From Rhodopseudomonas palustris (GTDB lineage Bacteria; Pseudomonadota; Alphaproteobacteria; Rhizobiales; Xanthobacteraceae), in assembly GCF_034479375.1 (NCBI RefSeq), contig NZ_CP140155.1, forward strand, positions 1,612,001 through 1,676,000: 64,000 nucleotides of DNA, written 5' to 3'. Position 1 is the stretch's first letter; each line of letters starts with the position of its first letter. Made by a program: the position numbers and the translations under genes. The notes under the pieces were generated by a model. The model searched no databases and was not told where the DNA came from. It worked only from the letters and a program-made list of their open reading frames with translations. This document shows positions 31,603 through 41,048 of this stretch, piece by piece.

Positions 31603-32271
31603 CTACTTCTCGAGTTCGCGCCGCATGTCGCGCACGAACGCGTCGATCCCGACCTGCCGCTCGCGCTTGAGCTGCTCGGCGCGCAGGATGGCCTTCACCG
31701 ACTCGAACGCGATGCCGACATTGTCGTTGACGACGATGTAGTCGTAAGCGTCGTAGTGGCTCATCTCGTCGCCGGCTTTCTTCATCCGACCGTGGATGAC
31801 TTCGTCGGAATCCTGGGCGCGCGTATGCAGACGATGCTCGAGCGCCTGCACGGATGGCGGCAAGACGAATACGCTGACGACGTCGTTCGGCGCATGACTG
31901 CGCAGTTGCTGCGTGCCCTGCCAGTCGATGTCGAACAGCACGTCTTTGCCTGCGGAGAGCGCCGCTTCGACCGGCGCGCGCGGCGTGCCGTAGCAATTGT
32001 CGAACACGTTGGCCCATTCCAGGAACTCGCCGGCCGCGACCATCGCGTCGAATTTCGGACGGTCGACGAAGAAGTAGTCGCGCCCGTCGACCTCACCCGG
32101 CCGCTTCGGGCGAGTCGTGGCCGAGACCGACATCTGCAGCGACGCCGCTTCCTTCACCAGCATGCGCGACAGCGTGGTCTTGCCGGCGCCCGATGGCGAC
32201 GACAGCACGAACATCAGCCCGCGCCGCTCGACGCCGTTCAAGCTTCCCGTCGCCGCGTCGATCATGCTCAT
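31603..32271 (-). CDS. gmk: guanylate kinase
   Basis: Phosphorylates GMP/dGMP with ATP. The start at 32271 (MSMIDAATGSLNGVERRGLM) overlaps the yicC stop by four bases (ATGA). The P-loop is SSPSGAGKTTLSRML, GMP-binding residues lie in TTRPKRPGEVDGRDYFFV, and the Asp/Trp segment is VLFDIDWQGTQQLR. Length 222 residues. The gene ends the mltG-yicC-gmk part of the fatty-acid/cell-wall cluster. Confidence 0.97.
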   Translation of the reverse strand: MSMIDAATGSLNGVERRGLMFVLSSPSGAGKTTLSRMLVKEAASLQMSVSATTRPKRPGEVDGRDYFFVDRPKFDAMVAAGEFLEWANVFDNCYGTPRAPVEAALSAGKDVLFDIDWQGTQQLRSHAPNDVVSVFVLPPSVQALEHRLHTRAQDSDEVIHGRMKKAGDEMSHYDAYDYIVVNDNVGIAFESVKAILRAEQLKRERQVGIDAFVRDMRRELEK

Positions 32272-33155
32272 TCCAGATTCTGCACCTGCTCGCGGAACTG
32301 CTCGACCACGTTCTTCATCGCCAGGCCCGTATTGGTCAGTTCGATATCGATCGACTTCGAGCAGCAGGTGTTCACCTCGCGGTTGAACTCCTGCGACAGG
32401 AAGTCGAGCCTTCGGCCGACGGCGCCGCCGGTGTCCAGCATCTCGCGGGCCTGCGCGACGTGGGAGGCGATGCGGTCGAGTTCTTCGCGAATGTCGGCCT
32501 TGGTCGCCATCATGATGGCTTCCTGATGCAGCCGATCCTGATCGAACCGCTCCGACGTCTCCAGCAGCGCGGCGACCTGTTCGGCGAGCCGTGCCTTGAT
32601 CGCCTCCGGCTTGCGTCCTGGGGCGGCCTCGGCCTTCTTGGCCAGGGTTTCGATCTCGTCGAGCCGCTGCGACAGCACACCGGCGAGCGTCGCGCCTTCG
32701 CGCTTGCGCATCTCGATCAGGCTGTCGAGCGCATGCGTGAAGGCGGCCTCGACCGCACCGCGCGCGGCTTTCTCCTCGGCCTCGTCGGCCTCCGGCTCGA
32801 ACACCTCGATCACGCCTTTGATCGACATCAGCCCGTCGATGCTCGGCGCCACCGCATCGACCCTGCCTGCGAGATCGGTCGCGATCTTCAGCACCGAGGT
32901 CAGCACATCCTCGTTGATGCGCACCGTCGAGGCTGCATCGGCGCGCTTCACCGTGAGGTTGGCGTAGACCGTGCCCCGGGACAGCGCCTCGGCGGCGCGC
33001 TTGCGCACCCCGGCTTCGATATCGTCCCAACCCTGCGGGATGCGCAGCCGGAAATCGAAGCCCTTCGCATTGACGGACTTCAGTTCCCATTCGAACGAAT
33101 AGGGGCCGCTGCTGCCGTGGCTGCGCGCAAACCCCGTCATGCTCGACAAAGACAT
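32268..33155 (-). CDS. YicC family endoribonuclease
   Basis: YicC proteins are stress-linked endoribonucleases found beside gmk in many bacteria. The product starts MSLSSMTGFARSHGSSGPYS (295 residues), matching the family's SMTGFAR opening. The conserved C-terminal block ELDRIASHVAQAREML and GRRLDFLSQEFNREVNTCCS is intact. A glutamate-rich helical middle (~100-200) follows the N-terminal domain. Overlap with gmk suggests coupled translation. Confidence 0.92.
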   Translation of the reverse strand: MSLSSMTGFARSHGSSGPYSFEWELKSVNAKGFDFRLRIPQGWDDIEAGVRKRAAEALSRGTVYANLTVKRADAASTVRINEDVLTSVLKIATDLAGRVDAVAPSIDGLMSIKGVIEVFEPEADEAEEKAARGAVEAAFTHALDSLIEMRKREGATLAGVLSQRLDEIETLAKKAEAAPGRKPEAIKARLAEQVAALLETSERFDQDRLHQEAIMMATKADIREELDRIASHVAQAREMLDTGGAVGRRLDFLSQEFNREVNTCCSKSIDIELTNTGLAMKNVVEQFREQVQNLE

Positions 33156-33218
33156 CGCTCACAGACTCCGCAGATTGCAGGATTGAGATTCGCGTGAAGC
33201 GTGGGTGGCCGAGCTTAG

Positions 33219-33239
33219 CCCATCACGGCGTATGATGGG
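33219..33239 (-). terminator. hairpin downstream of mltG
   Basis: CCCATCA (33219-33225) and TGATGGG (33233-33239) form a 7-bp stem with a 7-nt loop just after the mltG stop (minus strand). There is no T-run, so it may reduce but not end transcription into yicC-gmk. Confidence 0.35.
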
Positions 33240-33252
33240 AACAGCCGCGCGA

Positions 33253-34500
33253 CTAATCCTGACCGCCCGCGGCCGGAGCGGCACCGTTCGGCCGCCTCTT
33301 GGACGCACCGCCGTTTCTCCCGGGTCTCGCCGCCGGCGCAGGCGGGACCGATGCGTTCGCATCCGGAGTGACCGTCGCCGTCGGCGGAGTATCCTCCGCG
33401 GGCTCCATCGTATCGTTCTGTGTCTGCCGCTCCAGCGCCCGCAGCTTGGCGACGTTCTTCAGATGCTGATCGTAGCTGTCGCTGAAGGCATGGCCGCCAC
33501 TGCCGTCCGCGACGAAGTACAGATCGCGCGTTCGCGCCGGATTGGCCGCAGCTTCCAGCGAAGCCCGGCCGGGATTCGCGATCGGGCCCGGCGGCAAACC
33601 ATCGATGACATAGGTGTTGTACGGGGACGGCTGCTGAATTTCGCTGCGCTTGATCGGCCGGCCGAGCGTGCCCTTGCCGCCGACCAGGCCGTAGATGATC
33701 GTCGGGTCGGACTGCAGCCTCATCTTTTTCTGCAGGCGATTGACGAACACGGCGGAGACGCGGCTTCGCTCATCCGCCTTGCTGGTCTCCTTCTCCACGA
33801 TCGAAGCGAGCGTCACCAGTTGCTCGGGCGATTTGATCGGGATCTCCGGATTGCGGCGTTCCCAGACGTCGCTCAGGACGCGTTTCTGCGCCTGCTGCAT
33901 CCGGTTGATCACCTGCTCGCGCGGCGTGCCGCGCGGAAACTTGTAGGTCTCCGGCAGCAATGTTCCTTCTCGCGGAATTTCACGCAGGCTTCCCGTGAAG
34001 ATGTTGTTGTCCGTGAGACGCGCGACGATCTGCTCCGAGGTCAGGCCCTCCGGAATCGTCACGGCGTGCTGAACTACCTTGCCTTCGACGATGGTGCCGA
34101 TCACGTCGCGTAGGCTGGCGTTCTTCTGAAACGAATATTCGCCCGGCTTGAGATCCGCCCGCGCCTTCAACGCCAGCACGCTGCCGATGAACACCCAGCG
34201 ATTGTTTTCGATCACGCCTTCGCGCTGCAGGATCTCCGCGATATCCCCCAGTCCGGCGCGCTGCGGAATGTTGACGACCTTGTCGTCCTGCAACGGGCCG
34301 TCGGCCTCGATCTTCTGCTTGCCGTAGACGTAGATGCCGCCCGCGCCGATCATCAGCACCAGCACCAGCGTGATGATGGCGTTGCCTATGATCACCAGCG
34401 GATTGCGCGCGCGATCCGATCGCTTCGGCGGCGGCGGCAGTTGCTCGGGTTCCAGCGCCGCGCGCGGACTTCTCGGCGAGATCGGCGGCCTTTCACTCAT
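33253..34500 (-). CDS. mltG: endolytic transglycosylase MltG
   Basis: YceG-family inner-membrane lytic transglycosylase that cuts nascent peptidoglycan strands. The start is ATG 34500 (MSERPPISPRSPRAALEPEQ). A proline-rich cytoplasmic N-terminus leads to a TM helix at ~37-58 (IIGNAIITLVLVLMIGAGGI), a LysM-like region (~65-130) and the catalytic domain with glutamate in LASIVEKETSKADERSRVSA and the conserved SPYNTYVIDGLPPGPIANPG. An Ala/Pro-rich tail follows from ~375. Length 415 residues. It follows fabF, the usual fab-mltG linkage. Confidence 0.94.
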   Translation of the reverse strand: MSERPPISPRSPRAALEPEQLPPPPKRSDRARNPLVIIGNAIITLVLVLMIGAGGIYVYGKQKIEADGPLQDDKVVNIPQRAGLGDIAEILQREGVIENNRWVFIGSVLALKARADLKPGEYSFQKNASLRDVIGTIVEGKVVQHAVTIPEGLTSEQIVARLTDNNIFTGSLREIPREGTLLPETYKFPRGTPREQVINRMQQAQKRVLSDVWERRNPEIPIKSPEQLVTLASIVEKETSKADERSRVSAVFVNRLQKKMRLQSDPTIIYGLVGGKGTLGRPIKRSEIQQPSPYNTYVIDGLPPGPIANPGRASLEAAANPARTRDLYFVADGSGGHAFSDSYDQHLKNVAKLRALERQTQNDTMEPAEDTPPTATVTPDANASVPPAPAARPGRNGGASKRRPNGAAPAAGGQD

Positions 34501-34700
34501 CGGTGCAACCTGATTCCTGTGGTCTGGTGGATGGGTGCAAGATCGCACTAGCGGCGTTCGGGATTACGTCGTTGCTGTGGAGATCCGGCGTGGAATTGCT
34601 CCAGACGTCATCGGGGTCGCAGCCGATCATACCCCCATATTGCCCGATGTCGTAGGATTTAGCAGGGATTACGGCGAAACGTTGAAGCGTTTGCAGCGCG

Positions 34701-35966
34701 TCAATCGACGACACGCTGCAGGATCAACGATGCATTAGTCCCGCCAAAGCCGAAAGAGTTCGACAGCGCGACGTTGATTTCACGTTCGCGCGGCTTCCAC
34801 GGTACGAGGTCGATCGCGGTTTCGACCGACGGATTGTCGAGGTTGATGGTCGGCGGCGCGACATTGTCGCGAATCGCCAGCACGCAAAAAATCGCTTCGA
34901 CCGCGCCGGCAGCGCCGAGCAGGTGGCCGATCGAGGATTTCGTCGAGGACATCGACACGCGCGACGCGGCGTTGCCGAGCAGCCGCTGCGCGGCGCCGAG
35001 TTCAATCTCGTCGCCGAGCGGCGTCGAAGTGCCGTGCGCGTTGATGTAGTCGATATCGGAAACCGCAATGCCCGCGCGCTTGATCGCCGCGCTCATGCAG
35101 CGGAATGCGCCGTCGCCGTCCGTCGCCGGCGCCGTGATATGATGGGCGTCGCCGGTCAGGCCGTAGCCGGTCACTTCGGCGTAGATCCGCGCGCCGCGCG
35201 CCTTGGCGTGTTCGTACTCCTCGAGCACGACGATGCCGGCGCCCTCGCCCATCACGAAGCCGTCGCGATCCTTGTCGTAGGGGCGCGACGCACTCTGTGG
35301 CGTTTCGTTGAAACCGGTCGACAGCGCACGCGCGGCACAGAAGCCGGCCATCGCAAGGCGGCTGATCGGGGATTCGGTGCCGCCGGCGACCATCACGTCG
35401 GCGTCGCCGAGCGCGATCAGCCGCGACGCGTCGCCGATCGCATGCGCGCCGGTCGAGCATGCCGTGACGACGGAGTGATTCGGTCCCTTGAGCCCGAACT
35501 CGATCGACACATAGCCCGATGCGAGATTGATCAGGCGGCCCGGAATGAAAAACGGCGAGATCTTGCGCGGTCCGCGCTCTTTCAGAATCAGCGCGGTCTC
35601 GGCGATCCCCTGCAGACCGCCGATGCCGGAGCCGATCAACACGCCGGAAGCGCAGCGCTCTTCTTCGGTGGACGGATGCCAGCCGGCGTCGTCGAGAGCC
35701 TGACGTGCGGCGCACATCGCATAGACGATGAAGTCGTCGACCTTGCGCTGGTCCTTCGGCTCCATCCACTGGTCGGCATTGTAGGTGCCGTCGGTGCCGT
35801 CGCCGCGCGGGATGACGCAGGCGATCTGGCTGGTCAGGTCGGAGACGTCGAAAGCGGCGATCTTGCGTGCGCCGCTTTCACCTTTGAGAATCCGGCTCCA
35901 GGACGAATCGACGCCACAGCCGAGCGGCGAAACCATGCCAAGGCCTGTGACGACGACACGTCTCAT
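34701..35966 (-). CDS. fabF: beta-ketoacyl-ACP synthase II
   Basis: Elongating condensing enzyme of type II fatty-acid synthesis. The start is ATG 35966 (MRRVVVTGLGMVSPLGCGVD). The nucleophile is in VTACSTGAHAIGDASRLI, and the two catalytic histidines are in INAHGTSTPLGDEIE and KSSIGHLLGAAGAVEA. Length 421 residues. It lies about 100 bp after acpP, its protein substrate carrier, on the same strand. Confidence 0.97.
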   Translation of the reverse strand: MRRVVVTGLGMVSPLGCGVDSSWSRILKGESGARKIAAFDVSDLTSQIACVIPRGDGTDGTYNADQWMEPKDQRKVDDFIVYAMCAARQALDDAGWHPSTEEERCASGVLIGSGIGGLQGIAETALILKERGPRKISPFFIPGRLINLASGYVSIEFGLKGPNHSVVTACSTGAHAIGDASRLIALGDADVMVAGGTESPISRLAMAGFCAARALSTGFNETPQSASRPYDKDRDGFVMGEGAGIVVLEEYEHAKARGARIYAEVTGYGLTGDAHHITAPATDGDGAFRCMSAAIKRAGIAVSDIDYINAHGTSTPLGDEIELGAAQRLLGNAASRVSMSSTKSSIGHLLGAAGAVEAIFCVLAIRDNVAPPTINLDNPSVETAIDLVPWKPREREINVALSNSFGFGGTNASLILQRVVD

Positions 35967-36063
35967 TTTTCGTACTCCGGGCCAGAATGCGCGGTCCAAA
36001 GCAAGAAGCCGGTGGACCGTTGGTGCACGGTCCGTCCGGCTTCATCGTTCACCGCGCAGAGCG

Positions 36064-36303
36064 TCAGCTCTTCGCGTTCTTTTCGAGGAACTTGGTGGCG
36101 TCGCCGACGGTGAGAATCGTCTCGGCGGCATCGTCGGGAATTTCGCAGCCGAACTCTTCTTCGAACGCCATCACGAGTTCGACGGTGTCCAGGCTGTCGG
36201 CACCGAGATCATCGATGAAGCTGGCGCTATCGACCACCTTCTCCGGCTCGACACCGAGGTGCTCCACCACGATCTTCTTAACCCGCTCGCCAATCTCACT
36301 CAT
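36064..36303 (-). CDS. acpP: acyl carrier protein
   Basis: Carries growing acyl chains on 4'-phosphopantetheine. 79 residues starting [20 protein letters not shown], with the modified serine in [20 protein letters not shown]. Highly acidic, as expected. It lies between fabG (314 bp upstream) and fabF; the long upstream gap suggests its own promoter, fitting the high demand for ACP. Confidence 0.98.
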   Translation of the reverse strand: MSEIGERVKKIVVEHLGVEPEKVVDSASFIDDLGADSLDTVELVMAFEEEFGCEIPDDAAETILTVGDATKFLEKNAKS

Positions 36304-36617
36304 TCTCTAACCCCGTGCTGTTCCGACCCGACCGACAGACGATACGAGCCTTCGTGGTGCGTCAAACTCGCTGAGTTCCCGTCGCAATCGCGAAAGTGTA
36401 CTGATTTTGCCCCGTCCCCGAGGTCGAAAACCGACCGCCCCCAGCGGCAGGTCTCCATCGGCAATATACAGGGTTTGGACTTCCTGCAATGGCCTTCTTT
36501 GCCTATCCGCCGGTGCTCCGGTTATCATACTTCCGATGCATTGACCACAAGACACGGCCGCCGACGCGATACGCCGCCTGCGATGCCAAGGAGTTGCAGC
36601 GGAGATGCCGCCGGAGG
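36304..36617 (-). promoter_or_regulatory. 314-bp fabG-acpP intergenic region, candidate acpP promoter
   Basis: No gene is visible. On the minus strand TTGCAG (36489-36484) and TATATT (36468-36463), 15 bp apart, form a plausible but short-spaced promoter, leaving a ~150-nt leader before acpP. A second weak candidate is TTGTGG with TATGAT further upstream. Confidence 0.35.
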
Positions 36618-37355
36618 TCAGATCATGGCCATCCCGCCGTTGACGTGGATGGTCTGCCCGGTGACGTAGGCGGCTTCGTTCGAACTGAGATACACTGCCG
36701 CAGCCGCGATGTCCTCGGGGGTGCCCAGCCGGCCTGCAGGCACCTTGCCGAGAATCGCTTCACGCTGCTTGTCGTTCAGCACATCGGTCATCGGCGTCGC
36801 GATGAAGCCCGGTGCGATGCAATTGGCGGTGACGTTGCGCTTGGCATATTCGGCGCCGAGCGTCTTGATCATGCCGATCAGCCCGGCCTTCGACGCCGTG
36901 TAGTTGCCCTGCCCGGGATTGCCGGTGACGCCGACCACCGAGGTGATCGCGATGATGCGGCCGAACTTCTTGCGCATCATCAGCTTGGTCGCGGCGCGGG
37001 TCAGCCGGAACGTCGCGGTGAGATTGACCTTGATCACCTCGTCCCAATCTTCGTCACGCAACTGCACGAACAGATTGTCGCGGGTGATGCCGGCATTGCA
37101 GACCAGAATGTCGAGCTGACCCATGGCTTCGGCCGCCGCCGGCACCAGCGCCTCGACCTCGGCCGAATCCGACAGATTGCAGGGCAGCACGTGAACGCGC
37201 TCGCCGAGCTTCGCCGCCAACGTGTCCAGCGCCTCGCGCCGCGTGCCGGAAATCGCCACCGTCGCGCCCTGACCATGCAGCGCCTGCGCGATCGCGCCGC
37301 CGATGCCGCCGGTTGCGCCGGTGACCAGCGCGGTTCGTCCCGTCAAATCGAACAT
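36618..37355 (-). CDS. fabG: 3-oxoacyl-ACP reductase
   Basis: NADPH-dependent SDR of fatty-acid synthesis. The start MFDLTGRTALVTGATGGIGG has AAGGAG upstream. The cofactor loop is TGATGGIGG, the structural NAG is in CNAGITRDNLFVQL and the catalytic Ser-Tyr-Lys is seen in ITSVVGVTGNPGQGNYTASK. It ends GQTIHVNGGMAMI. Length 245 residues. It starts 20 bp after fabD. Confidence 0.97.
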   Translation of the reverse strand: MFDLTGRTALVTGATGGIGGAIAQALHGQGATVAISGTRREALDTLAAKLGERVHVLPCNLSDSAEVEALVPAAAEAMGQLDILVCNAGITRDNLFVQLRDEDWDEVIKVNLTATFRLTRAATKLMMRKKFGRIIAITSVVGVTGNPGQGNYTASKAGLIGMIKTLGAEYAKRNVTANCIAPGFIATPMTDVLNDKQREAILGKVPAGRLGTPEDIAAAAVYLSSNEAAYVTGQTIHVNGGMAMI

Positions 37356-37375
37356 GTCGTCTCCTTCGCCGCCGG

Positions 37376-38335
37376 TTACGTCGATTGTCCGGCCTTGATT
37401 GCATCCTTGGCGGCCGCGAGATCATTGGGACTGCCGATGGCCAGCCCCGTCGCGCCGTCGGTAATCCGCTTGACCAGTCCGCTCAGCACCTTGCCGGCGC
37501 CGACCTCGAAGAACCGGGTGACGCCGTGGCCGGCCATATACGCCACCGACTCGCGCCAGCGCACGGTGCCCGTGACCTGTTCGACCAATCGACGGCGAAT
37601 CTCATCGGGGTCGGTGATCGGCGAGGCCAGCACGTTGCAAACCAGCGGCACCGCCGGCGACCGGATCGCCACACCCGCCAAAGCCTCTGCCATCGCCTCG
37701 GCTGCGGGCTGCATCAGCGAGCAATGGAAAGGCGCCGAAACCGGCAGCAGCATCGCGCGCTTGGCCCCCTTGCCCTTGGCGATCTCGACGGCGCGCTCCA
37801 CGGCTTCCTTGTGGCCCGAGACGACGACCTGACCGCCACCATTGTCGTTGGCAGCCTGGCAGACCTGACCCTGGGCCGCCTCGCTCGCGACTGCCACGGC
37901 CGCGTCATAATCCAGCCCGAGCAGCGCGGCCATCGCGCCGACGCCGACCGGAACCGCCTTCTGCATCGCCAGGCCCCGGATGCGCAGCAGGCGGGCGGTG
38001 TCGCTGACGCTGAGGGATCCAGCGGCGGCAAGCGCGGAGTATTCGCCGAGCGAATGGCCCGCCACGAAGGCCGCGTCACGACCGATATTCAGCCCCGCCT
38101 CGCCTTCGAGCACCCGCAGCGCGGCCAGAGAAACCGCCATCAATGCCGGCTGGGCATTCTCGGTGAGCTGAAGCGTCTCAGCCGGCCCCTCCCAGATGAT
38201 CGCACTCAGCTTTTCGCCGAGCGCGGCATCGACCTCGTCGAATACCGCCTGTGCCGCCGGGAAGGCATCGGCCAGCGCCTTGCCCATGCCGACCGCCTGA
38301 GAGCCTTGCCCGGGGAATGTGAATGCTGCCGTCAT
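37376..38335 (-). CDS. fabD: malonyl-CoA:ACP transacylase
   Basis: Loads malonate onto ACP. The 319-residue product starts MTAAFTFPGQGSQAVGMGKA with AGGAACG upstream of the ATG. The nucleophile elbow is AGHSLGEYSALAAAG; the catalytic His is in LPVSAPFHCSLM. First gene of the cluster fabD-fabG-acpP-fabF-mltG-yicC-gmk, divergent from the diguanylate cyclase gene across about 280 bp. Confidence 0.97.
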   Translation of the reverse strand: MTAAFTFPGQGSQAVGMGKALADAFPAAQAVFDEVDAALGEKLSAIIWEGPAETLQLTENAQPALMAVSLAALRVLEGEAGLNIGRDAAFVAGHSLGEYSALAAAGSLSVSDTARLLRIRGLAMQKAVPVGVGAMAALLGLDYDAAVAVASEAAQGQVCQAANDNGGGQVVVSGHKEAVERAVEIAKGKGAKRAMLLPVSAPFHCSLMQPAAEAMAEALAGVAIRSPAVPLVCNVLASPITDPDEIRRRLVEQVTGTVRWRESVAYMAGHGVTRFFEVGAGKVLSGLVKRITDGATGLAIGSPNDLAAAKDAIKAGQST

Positions 38336-38614
38336 CTGCGTTCCTGAACCTGTCTGGAGTGGCGCCGTAAGACACCCCGCGAGCCGGCTGTGTCAAGCTG
38401 ACCAGCGCAAACTCGCGGGCCGGTCCAGAGTTTTGGAGATGTTCGCTGCAGCCGCGAAGCCACCGCGGATCTCCACGATGGACGATCGCGACAACCTCTC
38501 AGTCGCGATGGGCAATGGATCGTTTACTGTATCCGAACGTCAAACAGGTGCGAAAGGCCTCCATAAACCGTCGCTGGAATAAGCATCGGGGACAACAAGG
38601 AGCCGTTCGCCAAG

Positions 38615-39883
38615 ATGCGCCGCGTGACCCGAACCAAGCTTCACCCCCATGAAGCAGCCGATGTCGGACATCCGATTGTCGCGCCGCGTCTTATCAAATG
38701 GTTGGTCAACGGCCCTCGACCGCAGCCCGATGCAATCCTGCGCCGATTGCTGCTGCACAGCCAGACCAAGACGCGCACGCTGTTCCTCGCCACCCTGTCC
38801 ACGACCTTGCTGACGGTCATGGCGGCAGTGATCACGGGCGCGGCGTGGGCCTACGCCTGGGTCGCGATCGAAGTGGCATTCGGCATCGCGCGCGGCATCG
38901 TCGCCCGTCAGATGCTGAAAGCACAGGCCTCGGACCGGCCTGCCACCGCTCTGCCCCTGTATCTCGGCCTGTCATGGGCTCTCAGCTATTCGATCGGCTG
39001 CGCTCTCTGCGTCATGTCGGACGAATGGCCGCTCTTCGTGCTCGTCGCCATCGTGATCGCCGGCCTCACGAGCGCGATCGTGTCACGCAACGCCGGCATG
39101 CCGCGCTACGGGTTCGTGCAGATCTGCATCCTCGCGACGCCCTACACCGTGGCGATGATCTTTTCCCCAATTCCGCAAATGTACCTCGTCGGGCTGCTGA
39201 TCCCGGCCTGGGGACTGGGAATGGGAATTCTGCTGTTCGAAAACTACGATGTTCTGCTCAATCTGTTTCTCTCGGAGCGCGAGAACAAGTGGTTGGCCAA
39301 CTACGATCAGTTGACCGGCCTGCCGAACCGCACCATGCAACATCGGCGCTTCGAGGAACTGCTCCGAGATGCGACCGGCACGTCCGGGAACGGCTGTCAG
39401 CCGCTGACGGTGCTCTGGCTCGATCTCGACGGGTTCAAGGCGGCCAACGACCGCTACGGCCACGAGCTCGGCGACGCCGTCCTGGTGGTCGTGGCCGAGC
39501 GGCTGCGCGGTTGTGTGCGCGGCGACGACCTGATCTTCCGGGTCGGCGGCGACGAGTTCGTCATCTTGCTTCCCGCCACCGAAGCGGCGGACAGCGTCGA
39601 GATCGCCAACCGGGTGATTGCGCGGATCGCCGAGCCGTTCGATCTCGGCAAGGATGTCCCGCTGAGCATCGGTGTCAGCATCGGCAGCGCCACTTTCCCG
39701 CGTGACGGAAAGACCGCCGACGACCTGTTGCGCTCGGCCGACAGCGCGATGTACGAGGCGAAACGGCTCGGGAAAGGGGTGGTCGTGCACTGCGACTCGA
39801 TCGACGATGCACCCAGCCTGGTTCCCGCGCTCGAGCCGGATGCCCACATAACCGGGGAACTCCGGACGAGGTCCGCGGTATGA
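38615..39883 (+). CDS. membrane-bound diguanylate cyclase (GGDEF)
   Basis: Makes cyclic di-GMP, a motility/biofilm signal. From ATG 38615 (MRRVTRTKLHPHEAADVGHP) a cytoplasmic lead is followed by about six TM helices (~55-215, for example TLFLATLSTTLLTVMAAVIT) and a GGDEF domain from ~235 (YDQLTGLPNR, LWLDLDGFKAANDRYGHELG). The active-site motif is an intact GGDEF preceded by RGDD, i.e. an RxxD inhibitory site five residues upstream, so product inhibition is expected. No EAL domain is present. The membrane sensor type is not recognised. Length 422 residues. Confidence 0.92.
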   Translation: MRRVTRTKLHPHEAADVGHPIVAPRLIKWLVNGPRPQPDAILRRLLLHSQTKTRTLFLATLSTTLLTVMAAVITGAAWAYAWVAIEVAFGIARGIVARQMLKAQASDRPATALPLYLGLSWALSYSIGCALCVMSDEWPLFVLVAIVIAGLTSAIVSRNAGMPRYGFVQICILATPYTVAMIFSPIPQMYLVGLLIPAWGLGMGILLFENYDVLLNLFLSERENKWLANYDQLTGLPNRTMQHRRFEELLRDATGTSGNGCQPLTVLWLDLDGFKAANDRYGHELGDAVLVVVAERLRGCVRGDDLIFRVGGDEFVILLPATEAADSVEIANRVIARIAEPFDLGKDVPLSIGVSIGSATFPRDGKTADDLLRSADSAMYEAKRLGKGVVVHCDSIDDAPSLVPALEPDAHITGELRTRSAV

Positions 39884-40169
39884 CGGAGGCCGAACCACTG
39901 GCCGCCCGAAATCCGTCATTCGGCTCCGTTGCCGGCCAGCATTGACCCCACCCTTGCCATTGCGATCAAAATCCGTATAACCCGCGCATCCGCAGATCCC
40001 GGCCGGGAGCTGAACGGACGGTCTCAGCATTTTCACCTTTCTGGCGAATTTGATGCGGCAGAGCCAGTCGGCTCGTCGTCCCGTGCTTCCGCCTTCTGAG
40101 CAGTCGAGTCCTTTCCGAAGGGTTCGAAGGGCTTGCCGCCGGTTCTGCGCCAACATGGAAAGGACTGTC

Positions 40170-40649
40170 ATGCCTCTTTACGAGCATGTTTTTCTCGCGC
40201 GTCAGGACGCGAGCACGCAGCAGGTCGAGGAACTGACGACCCAGATCACGGGCGTCATCGAGGGCCTCGGCGGCAAGGTCACCAAGACCGAAGCCTGGGG
40301 ACTTCGCTCCCTCACCTATCGCATGAACAAGAATCGCAAAGCGCATTTCATGCTGCTCAACATCGACGGCCCCTCCGCGGTGGTCGCCGAGATCGAGCGC
40401 CAGGAGCGCATCAACGAAGACATCATCCGCTACCTGACGGTGCGCGTCGAAGAGCACGAGGAAGGCCCCTCGGCGATGATGCGCAAGGCCGACCGCGACC
40501 GCGAGCGTGACGACCGTGGCCCCCGCGAGGGCGGCTTCCGGGGCGACCGTGAAGGCCGTGGCGACCGCGAGGGCGGTGGCTTCCGGGGCGACCGCGGTCC
40601 GCGCCGTCCGCGCGAAGACGCCGACACTGCCGCAGCGAGCGAGGAGTAA
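40170..40649 (+). CDS. rpsF: 30S ribosomal protein S6 with Arg/Gly-rich C-terminal extension
   Basis: Ribosomal small-subunit protein binding S18. The start [20 protein letters not shown] at 40170 has AAAGGAC upstream. The ferredoxin-like core spans ~1-95 ([20 protein letters not shown]). A charged tail follows from ~105 to 159, with imperfect repeats of [12 protein letters not shown] type, longer than in E. coli S6. The gene begins the rpsF-rpsR-DUF2232-rplI block, 5 bp before rpsR. Confidence 0.97.
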   Translation: MPLYEHVFLARQDASTQQVEELTTQITGVIEGLGGKVTKTEAWGLRSLTYRMNKNRKAHFMLLNIDGPSAVVAEIERQERINEDIIRYLTVRVEEHEEGPSAMMRKADRDRERDDRGPREGGFRGDREGRGDREGGGFRGDRGPRRPREDADTAAASEE

Positions 40650-40654
40650 GAATC

Positions 40655-40894
40655 ATGGCTGAAGCAGGTGCACGCCGTCCGTTCTTCCGCCGTCGCAAGA
40701 CCTGCCCGTTCACGGGCACGAACGCGCCGAAGATCGACTACAAGGATTCCAAGCTGTTGATGCGTTACGTCTCCGAGCGCGGCAAGATCGTGCCGAGCCG
40801 CATCACCGCGGTCTCCGCCAAGAAGCAGCGTGAACTCGCGCGCGCCATCAAGCGCGCCCGTTTCCTCGGTCTGCTGCCCTACGTCATTCGCTGA
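40655..40894 (+). CDS. rpsR: 30S ribosomal protein S18
   Basis: 79 residues starting [20 protein letters not shown], with the conserved [20 protein letters not shown] and [16 protein letters not shown]. It partners S6 on the platform of the small subunit. 5-bp gap from rpsF; a strong hairpin follows 8 bp after the stop. Confidence 0.98.
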   Translation: MAEAGARRPFFRRRKTCPFTGTNAPKIDYKDSKLLMRYVSERGKIVPSRITAVSAKKQRELARAIKRARFLGLLPYVIR

Positions 40895-40902
40895 TCGTTT
40901 TC

Positions 40903-40930
40903 ACCCGCGGCGTTCGCGCCGCGGGTTTCA
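40903..40930 (+). terminator. terminator/attenuator hairpin after rpsR
   Basis: ACCCGCGGCG-TTCG-CGCCGCGGGT (40903-40926) forms a 10-bp stem with a TTCG tetraloop, followed by TTTCACTTTG. Its position between rpsR and the DUF2232 gene suggests partial termination that sets ribosomal protein transcript levels above the rest of the block. Confidence 0.65.
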
Positions 40931-41048
40931 CTTTGCTTCGTCGTCACGTGTCGCAAATCACGTGACGTAAGTCATAAGGCTCCGCTGACCCGGATGCCGA
41001 TGGTTGGGGCGAACCGCCTCTAACCGCTCGAAAGGAGCGGGACAGCTG

